Positions 63,321 through 64,000 of a DNA stretch of 64,000 nt are shown piece by piece. The stretch is from Afipia sp. GTDB taxonomy: Bacteria; Pseudomonadota; Alphaproteobacteria; Rhizobiales; Xanthobacteraceae. The translations under genes were made by a program, and so were the position numbers. The notes under the pieces are model-generated. The model did no database searches and was not told the DNA's origin. It saw only the letters and a list, made by a program, of their open reading frames with translations. The stretch covers positions 104,636-168,635 of the forward strand of contig JAFKER010000016.1 of assembly GCA_017308595.1 (NCBI GenBank). Direction: 5' to 3'. Each line of letters starts with the position of its first letter. Positions within the stretch are counted from its first letter, which is position 1.

Positions 63321-63854
63321 ATGAATTCGGCGAAAATTGACTGGAATGCGCGGCTGCCCAGCGTAACCATCGTTATAATTAACTGGAATTACGCACGATA
63401 CATTTCTGAGGCAATCGGCTCAGTGTTTTCGCAGGATTACGAGAACATAGATTGTATCGTAGTCGACAATGGATCTACCGATAACAGCGCTTCACTTGTA
63501 TCAGGTCTTATCAAAGGGCATCCCCGATTCAAACTCATTCAGCTCAATGAGAACTTGGGTCAGCTCGGCGCGCTTATTAGTATCTTCGATCAAATAAAGG
63601 GAGACTTCGTCGTCCTGCTGGATGCTGACGATATTCTTTCGCCCACGTTCGTGTCTCGCCATATCCAGGTACATTTGGCGCTACCTAAGGCGGTCGCCTT
63701 TACGTCCGCCAATGTTGTCGAAGTAAGTGCGGAAGGCCGCGCAAGAACAGGAGGCTTTCAGGCCTTTGGTGCGCCGCTGCCGTGGGATGCTCCAGGATTA
63801 GTTGATGCATCGCGCGCAATCCGAATTCCGACCATTTCGGAAGAGCAATATTGA
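63321..63854 (+). CDS. Glycosyltransferase family 2, truncated by an IS element
   Basis: 177 residues left of a longer GT2. VTIVIINWNYARYISEAIGS, IDCIVVDNGSTDNSASL and FVVLLDADDILSPTF (DxD metal site) give the GT-A fold. The reading frame ends RIPTISEEQY and the TGA comes from the first bases of the inserted IS (63853). It lacks the usual C-terminal part and is likely inactive. Upstream neighbours unrelated. Confidence 0.85.
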   Translation: MNSAKIDWNARLPSVTIVIINWNYARYISEAIGSVFSQDYENIDCIVVDNGSTDNSASLVSGLIKGHPRFKLIQLNENLGQLGALISIFDQIKGDFVVLLDADDILSPTFVSRHIQVHLALPKAVAFTSANVVEVSAEGRARTGGFQAFGAPLPWDAPGLVDASRAIRIPTISEEQY

Positions 63855-64000
63855 CCTGCACCCCTGAAACGCCCTCGATTTTGAGTTAGGATTTCTGTTC
63901 TCCATTGAGGAGACAGAGGATGCGTAAAAGCAGGTTCACGGAAGAGCAGATCATCAAGGTTTTGAAGGAGCATGCCGCTGGTGTTTCGGCGAGCGATCTG
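63852..64000 (+). mobile_element. IS3-family insertion sequence, left part (window ends inside)
   Basis: Begins with TGACCTGCACCCCTGAAAC, a plausible terminal inverted repeat, directly at the interruption of the glycosyltransferase. Transposase OrfA starts 67 bases in. The right end, OrfB and target duplication are outside the window. Confidence 0.75.
63920..64000 (+). CDS. IS3-family transposase OrfA, partial
   Basis: 27 residues before the window end: MRKSRFTEEQIIKVLKEHAA continuing GVSASDL, the helix-turn-helix start of OrfA in IS3 elements. Ribosome site GAGGAG about 11 bases upstream. Confidence 0.9.
   Translation, partial: MRKSRFTEEQIIKVLKEHAAGVSASDL

Noticed and set aside
1-64000. 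CRISPR arrays, rRNA or complete tRNA genes
   Set aside because: No regularly spaced repeats or RNA gene signatures were seen on either strand.

Overview
The window looks like an accessory region of an alphaproteobacterial (most likely Rhizobiales) chromosome, probably an integrative and conjugative element (ICE) and its cargo. The reasons are high GC, the ICEMlSymR7A-type transfer and excision genes, and the Ku/LigD-like/small-protein neighbourhood typical of Bradyrhizobium- and Mesorhizobium-like genomes. No rRNA, complete tRNA or CRISPR array is visible.

Bases 1-8.3 kb hold the conjugation and excision module. Read on the minus strand in order of transcription it is fseA (split in two frames), rdfS, repA-like initiator, DUF2840, traF, lytic transglycosylase, rlxS relaxase and traG (cut by the window start). 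The anti-activator qseM and its XRE regulator qseC are divergent. Three 18-bp direct repeats sit just after repA. Bases 8.3-20 kb hold the maintenance and anti-restriction genes: DUF736, a membrane protein, DUF2493, a Toprim protein, a large methyltransferase plus strawberry-notch helicase, a ParB-like protein and ArdC. Several of these have related structured leaders.

Bases 20-29.3 kb hold a DNA repair block: two LigD-type ligases, Ku in a tight operon with two tiny ORFs, a Nudix protein and a phosphoesterase, an SRAP protein, zinc-ribbon hypotheticals and a decayed dinB.

Bases 29.5-61.5 kb form a dense defence island. It contains a Mokosh type I pair (pseudokinase-helicase plus PLD nuclease). 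Next is a six-gene minus-strand run headed by an AbiE-type toxin-antitoxin pair, then SIR2, HerA, an AddB-like nuclease and an AddA-like helicase-nuclease. Then comes a divergent eight-gene cluster around one 93-bp intergenic region: REase-like, TIR and HEPN-like genes on one side; an unknown gene, two paralogous nuclease-fold-like genes, a frameshifted Lit-type peptidase and a GIY-YIG protein on the other. A truncated second ardC with its leader follows, then a second SIR2 protein, a CoiA-like protein, DUF4238, a small HTH protein, DUF2971, and an L7/L12-like N-terminal helix joined to a ParB-like motif.

Bases 61.5-64 kb are decayed: integrase fragments, about 600 bases without a convincing gene, a glycosyltransferase cut by an IS3-family element, and the start of that element. 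Working interpretation: an ICE arm whose backbone (0-20 kb) carries a layered anti-phage cargo, ending near a degraded integrase.
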